Origin: Smittia aterrima
Taxonomy: Eukaryota > Arthropoda > Insecta > Diptera > Chironomidae
Assembly (NCBI GenBank): GCA_033063855.1
Contig: CP093831.1
Span: 9,672,001-9,736,000 of the forward strand
Direction of reading: 5' to 3'
DNA: 64,000 nucleotides
Positions 58,747-64,000 of the stretch are shown in pieces. Position numbers and translations under genes: made by a program. Position 1 is the first letter of the stretch. Each line of letters starts with the position of its first letter. The notes beneath the pieces are model-generated. The model was given only the letters and a program-made list of their open reading frames with translations. It ran no database searches and was not told the DNA's origin.

Positions 58747-61700
58747 AACACGAAGAGGAGATAACCCAATCGAGAAAGGTCAGGAGCGCGATTCGGGTTT
58801 TGTAACAAATTGGAGCTGATTAGGAAACGCGTCAACATGAAAATTTTAGTGATAAAATTGTTCATTGCTTACTATGATAACTGAGCGTGACTTTCCTTGA
58901 TTTTACCCGAGAGTGGTCAATTTTTATGTTTGATTCAATCAATTTAAATTGAATTCAGTTCCCAATGGATACTTTCAATTGCAATTGTTCTTCCAAATTA
59001 AGTTCCACAACATTTTCAATCAAAACTTCATCAGCCGTTTGTCTATTCACATTCACTCTCCATTACAAAATCAATGCAAATATTATTTTGATTTGAGAGC
59101 TTTTCACTCCCTTCGCCTTCTGCTTACATTTGCATACAGATCGGAAAACCTTATAGTTCAAACAATAATAAAATCCCCCATTGAATATTTCATTCCAAAT
59201 CCAATTCCTCATTCATTCATATTTCATCATCAACAAAAAACATCAGAAAGAGAGAGAAGAAGAACGAAAAAAGAAAGTAATCCCGAGGTTTTCCCTTTGG
59301 TAAGCTTGCAGAAAAACTCAAATCCCGAGGGTTTATTGGGTGTAATCGAGGCAAGTTCAATAGCAATTTGGATGTGACATTTACCGGGAGTAGTTTGCAC
59401 AGTTTGAGAATATTTTGCTAAATGGATCGTTGATGTGAAAATTTTTAATAAATCTCAACTCAATGTGAGTTTGTTTGGGAGGAGAGGAAAATCAATTTCA
59501 AAACATATTCGGCGTCACAATAATTTATTGTCCGTCCGCACTGTGAGCAACGAAATAAAAAAACAATTCGTGGCAAGGAAATTGAATTGCAGTTGACAAG
59601 CTTTCGCACACAAGCGGGAGAAGCTCTCGTCGAATGTGTCACCAGTCATTAGCAATTAAATTTATAGGATGACAGTAATGCACTCGCTCTAATATGAAAA
59701 CGATCAGGGCGGTTAGCTTGGTGTCGTTACGATGATGATGATGTTGATGCTGCTGTTAGAAGAAAAATCTGCTTTAAACTCAGATTGCCGTTTCACCGCA
59801 GGACGAATCGCCTGCTGATGTACTCGATTTCCCGGAATTGGCGCGGTTCAAACATTTTCTTGATTACTAAATAATTCGGATTTCCTGAGGCTTCCTACTG
59901 AGGGGCGCGCAACAAGGTCAATAAAGCTTTAAAAAGCCAAACATGATTTGGTTAAAGTTTATGAGCTTTCATTCACGTTTCCAGGAATCCTGGACCAGGA
60001 TACTCGAGTGAAACAGAAAATGTTTTGATTGGATTTTTATTCAAATTTCAGGGAATGATTGGTTTTAACTGTAATGAAAGATTGTTCCTCTTGACCTGGA
60101 AAAAACACTTCAAAGCGAAAGCTCTCGTTCCATAAAATTGTTTTCCATCAAAACGTTTTTAATTAAACAAACTTTTCACTCAACTTTGACAAACGAAAAC
60201 AAAGATAACGCAATGAGAGGAGAGACAGCTCTTCGTGATACATTAAAATGTGTAAATCAAACTCTGTTTCTTTTTATTAAATCTAAATTTGCTTTAGTCA
60301 AACTACAAACCCGTTGAAAGAATTTCTGATCTGCTCAGATAATTCCACAACTGTTCGCAAAACAAACAATGTTCTGCAAAGACTTTTCTCGCTTTTCCTT
60401 GAAGTTTTCCTCGATGAGGATGGAGAAGAATTTTTTTTTATCTCAAAACTTTCTTATTTTTTTTTGGATGTGGTAGAACAAATACCTCGTGAAGCTGCTC
60501 TCGAGGATTTGAATGAAATCCAAAAAGTTTTTTTTTGCAAATTTTTCTGCCTCTGAAAGAAAGAGAGAAAAGGATATTTCATTAAAAGAAAGTTGGAGAA
60601 AGGCTCACAAGCGAAAGATACGACAAAACCAAGTTTTCAAGCTGAAGAATCTTTAATCTTTGTTTTTCAAACGAGGACGAAGGAGGGAATTGATAGGAAG
60701 AACGGAAAAAAGTTTTTTAATATCAGAATTTCTGAGTCAATCAGAAAATTTGATGGAAAAACGGAAGGCAAAAAGTTTTTGGCATCAAAAGCAAATAAAG
60801 AGTTGAAATGTTTAACCCTTGAACATCCCTCTTGTCTGCTTTTCGGTTTTTACTTCACTTCTGCTGTTTTCAACGTTGTTAGCGAGCTGGAAATGAAATC
60901 ATCGAGTCATAACAGTTTTGAATCTATAAAAAATAAATTTCCAGAAGTGATAATGCTCTCGGTAAACTACTGTCGTCTATCGAGTGTATAAAGTATTAGG
61001 GGAACACGTTTCATTGAATTTACCAACTTCCGCTGAATCCTTTAAAATCCCGAGACTCACCTTGCGGCATTCTACGAACAAAACTTAACAGTAGACAGAG
61101 GATTGAAATAATCCACAGTTGCCTTGACGAAAACCCGTTGCTCGGAGGCGACACTCAATTGAATGGGAGGATAAAAGCGGAGAAACATTAATTCCCATCG
61201 ATTGGGAAAAAGTTTGCAACACTTGTCTCAATGGTTTGATTCTGTCAAATGGAAAAAGTTGATTCAGACAAAGAAAGGGTGAGAGAATGATTGAATAGAA
61301 TCCTCTAAGTATTCGCAAATATGACAAGCGTTTGATGTGGTTCGAGCTTTTCTCGCAACGAAAAAAAAAACTGAAAAGTTTACTGAAAAACTCGCAGCAC
61401 TTCAATCTTTGCGCCTCAAATACTTTTCAATTACAATTTTAATTACGAACTCAACCTCTTTTTGATGTCGTTTGAATGATTCGATGATGATTTTAATTAA
61501 ATTGACGGCAGGGAATTCGCTATTGAATCGTTGGCAAACGAGAAGCGCTATTGATGTTTCACATTTTACAAAAGCGAAGTCGAACAGAGAGAAAATCTCA
61601 GCTCTTTCTGGTGTAAACATCATCATCAGCAGAGCAATTGAAACACTTCAGACCTGTAAAAAGTTTATTGTAGCATGAAAATAAAATCAATTCACCAGAA

Positions 61701-64000
61701 ACTTCTAGAGTTCGGAATGAGTGGGAGGTGTTTGCCGTTTGAAGTGAAATTAAGGAAGTAGAGAGATTGAGACAAGAAGAAGTACTTGAAAGACTTTCAA
61801 ACTTTCTGCACTTTTGCTGTGAATTGTTTATGATTATTGCGAGTCGTCAAATCGTCTTTTGTTTTCCAACGTTCTATTGAATCCAAGTTGCTATCAACTG
61901 TTTGCCACTCGTCTCAGTGAATACTTGACGTGATTATTTCCTCGCAATCAGCGTCGTTTGTAGTGAGTTTTGTTTGAATTTGAAGTGAATGCATTTAGTG
62001 CAATATTTCAAATTTTGCAGATCCGCATCATTCGTTTCAAGTCAACGACCTCGAAAATCAACCAGAGAACGTAAAATTTAAAATTGAACAAAGAAATAAT
62101 TTTAGTTTAATCTTCAGGTCAGCGAGCACATCACAAAGGCTCAATCTTTCGGCTCTGCTTTTGAGGAAACTTTTATTTTGATTTTTTCACTTAGAGAAAG
62201 TGGAAAAGCTTTTCATAAATAAGACATAAACAGCGTGAAAATATTTCATCGTGAAAGCATTATGAATAATGCATTCATTTATATCTTCTTCGTTTCTCTT
62301 CGTACTTCGAAGGATGAAATTTTAATATTTTCTCGAAAAAGCTTCACAAAGAAAAGCCCCACAAACAAATAAAAAGCGGAAGACGGAGATTTTATTTTTG
62401 TTTTTATTCGTCGGTCTCTTTCTATCGTCGAAAGCTAAAGCAAGTTTCTCATCGTATTTGTTTATCATAACAAAGTGGAGTCTAAAACAATAGCTTAGAA
62501 GTTCCTCGCTTGCCTTTTGCAAGAGATTTTCGTTTAATTTTTCAAATTCCCGAACGAAAGCCACATCGGATGAGAGAGACAGACGTTTTGGGGGAGGGGG
62601 AGGGCAATCCTAAAAGCTTGAGTCGTTATAAATGCTTTTCCATCAAGATTGAAATATTGATTTGAGTTGTTGGAGAAAATAGAATGCTCGAGACAAGCGA
62701 TGCCATAACAATATTCAAAATCAAATTCGTCGCTCCATTATTTGCACTTTTTTTTAGTCCTGCATCGACTCTCAATTCATTCGGCAATTGACATTTTGGA
62801 ACGAACTTCTACGGCTACGGCATTGCTCTTGCATCGAGATGGAGAAAAGTTCACAATCGCTCTATTATCTATGACTCTTTTGGCTGCAATGGCAGTTTTA
62901 CAAAAAGTCACATAAAATCTAAATCAAAATGCCAAAACATGCGATCAAAATGCAATTTCAGAGAACTTTCCCCTCTCATTCTGTGCCACACTTTTTTCCT
63001 CTCGTTCACTTCAGATGAGGAACACGATTAAAGTAAAACTTTGAAAGCTCTCGCCTCACGAAAAAGCTCAAACGATCGAACTTTGAGCGTTGTCAAAAGA
63101 ACGCACATAGCAGAGCAAAGCGGTGGAAAAAGTTGGGAAAACAAATAACGAAATAAACAAATGAATTGTGCTTTCGTTTCCTAATGTGGACTCGGAATTA
63201 AATGCTCCGAAATGCGCTTTTCATGCGACATTTCATAAAGCTACACAGCGAGATTTGAAATTCAAACAAAAAATAAATTCTCGCTCCACATTTAGTGACC
63301 TGGAAATTTTAGTGAGGCAAGTTAGATGTGATTGAGCTTGTTAGTGATGTTGAGCATAAAAGCTTTTCAAAGTTTAAAGCTTTTTTTACTTATAACAAGA
63401 AGGATAACTTCCCGGAGAATTGAGGTCACTGACTTTCATCACGTTGACTGTGATGTATCGTGACGAAGAGATTTAATTTCAATATTTTATACAGAAATTT
63501 GTTCGCTCAGCGTTGAAGCATTTTGCAATTGAATGCTCCGGGCCCAGCAGGAGCAAATGCAAATCCGCAAATTTATAAGCTTAAATGTGTTGCCGATTTT
63601 AGTCTAATGCACGATAATACTCCGAAATCCGGTTGTTTGCGTCTGCTGTGTAAAAGTCAAGAGGTTTTCGGCTCTACCACCTCCCGAGGGAAAGCGGATT
63701 AAAACGATTAGGCGCCAAAAGCCTTAACACATGCCATAATCCTTAATGATTTGCTTTAACACATTAAATATGAGTTCGAGTCCCGAGATTCAAATCTTCT
63801 CACCTAAATTTCTCGTTCTGCCTCTTATTATCGTCGTCGTTATTTATTCGAAGCTTCCCCACTATAAATATAAAATTTAATAATCTCGCAAGGGAAAACA
63901 ACGTTTTGGCAGTTACGATGGAGAATCTTTCTCTGCGAGCGAGCGAGAGACAGAGAGAGAAGTAAGGAAAAATTGAATAAACAAAAATAAAAACTTGTTC
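58747..64000. other. gene-free stretch upstream of arginase
   Basis: No supported gene. Open frames on the plus strand near 59.0-59.4 and 60.3-61.0 kb start at non-ATG codons or are low-complexity. There is a 14-bp AT palindrome TCAATTTAAATTGA at 58939-58952, a GAT/TGC trinucleotide tract at about 59731-59755, and a GCGA/GAGA tract at 63935-63961. Confidence 0.5.
63935..63961. repeat. GCGAGCGAGCGAGA / GAGAGA tract
   Basis: Purine-rich simple sequence mixing GCGA and GA units, the reverse complement of the CT-rich words common in this window. Confidence 0.85.

Noticed and set aside
58949..59377. 142-codon plus-strand frame upstream of arginase
   Set aside because: Non-ATG start and low-complexity sequence. 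It overlaps the region expected to be arginase upstream DNA.
60593..60991. 132-codon plus-strand frame
   Set aside because: It opens at TTG, has no ATG until late, is lysine-rich, and shows no family motif.
63721..63800. GTTCGAGTCCC-like tRNA B-box near 63775
   Set aside because: No matching acceptor stem, anticodon arm or A-box could be found around it.

Overview
The window looks like nuclear DNA of an insect, most likely a dipteran and perhaps a nematoceran (midge or mosquito-like). The evidence is AT-rich, gene-sparse sequence, short introns (54-60 bp in places) with GTAAGT/GTGAGT donors, a ZAD zinc-finger protein (an arthropod family), and two members of the insect Dpr immunoglobulin family. 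No bacterial operons, CRISPR arrays, rRNA, convincing tRNA or intact transposon were seen. The species call is inference.

Four protein genes can be supported, all on the minus strand. (1) dpr11-like gene A, 18386 to 12539, eight coding exons, 292 aa. (2) A single-exon ZAD C2H2 zinc-finger gene, 23299-22403, 298 aa. (3) dpr11-like gene B, 47775 to 39558, eight coding exons, also 292 aa. (4) An arginase gene, 58677-57628, two exons and 330 aa after removing a 57-bp intron. I assembled both dpr genes by hand from splice sites, reading frames and paralogue alignment. Every exon joins in frame, and four of the eight exons have exactly the same length in both copies.

The main biological point is the tandem pair of dpr11-like cell-recognition genes. 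Dpr proteins are neuronal surface two-Ig proteins that bind DIP partners through their first Ig domain. The Ig1 part encoded by exons 3-5 is almost invariant between the copies (73 of 78 residues by my count). The signal peptide, the linker before Ig1, the middle of Ig2 and the C-terminal (probably GPI) tail have diverged. The ZAD gene lies between the two copies.

The rest (about 0-12 kb, 23.3-39.5 kb, 47.8-57.6 kb, 58.7-64 kb and the large first introns) is non-coding as far as I can see. It holds simple repeats, recurring CT-rich TCTCTCGCTC-type words, one 55-bp tandem duplication at about 31.0 kb and a few small ATG-started ORFs of uncertain status. Those ORFs have lengths expected by chance and are given low confidence.
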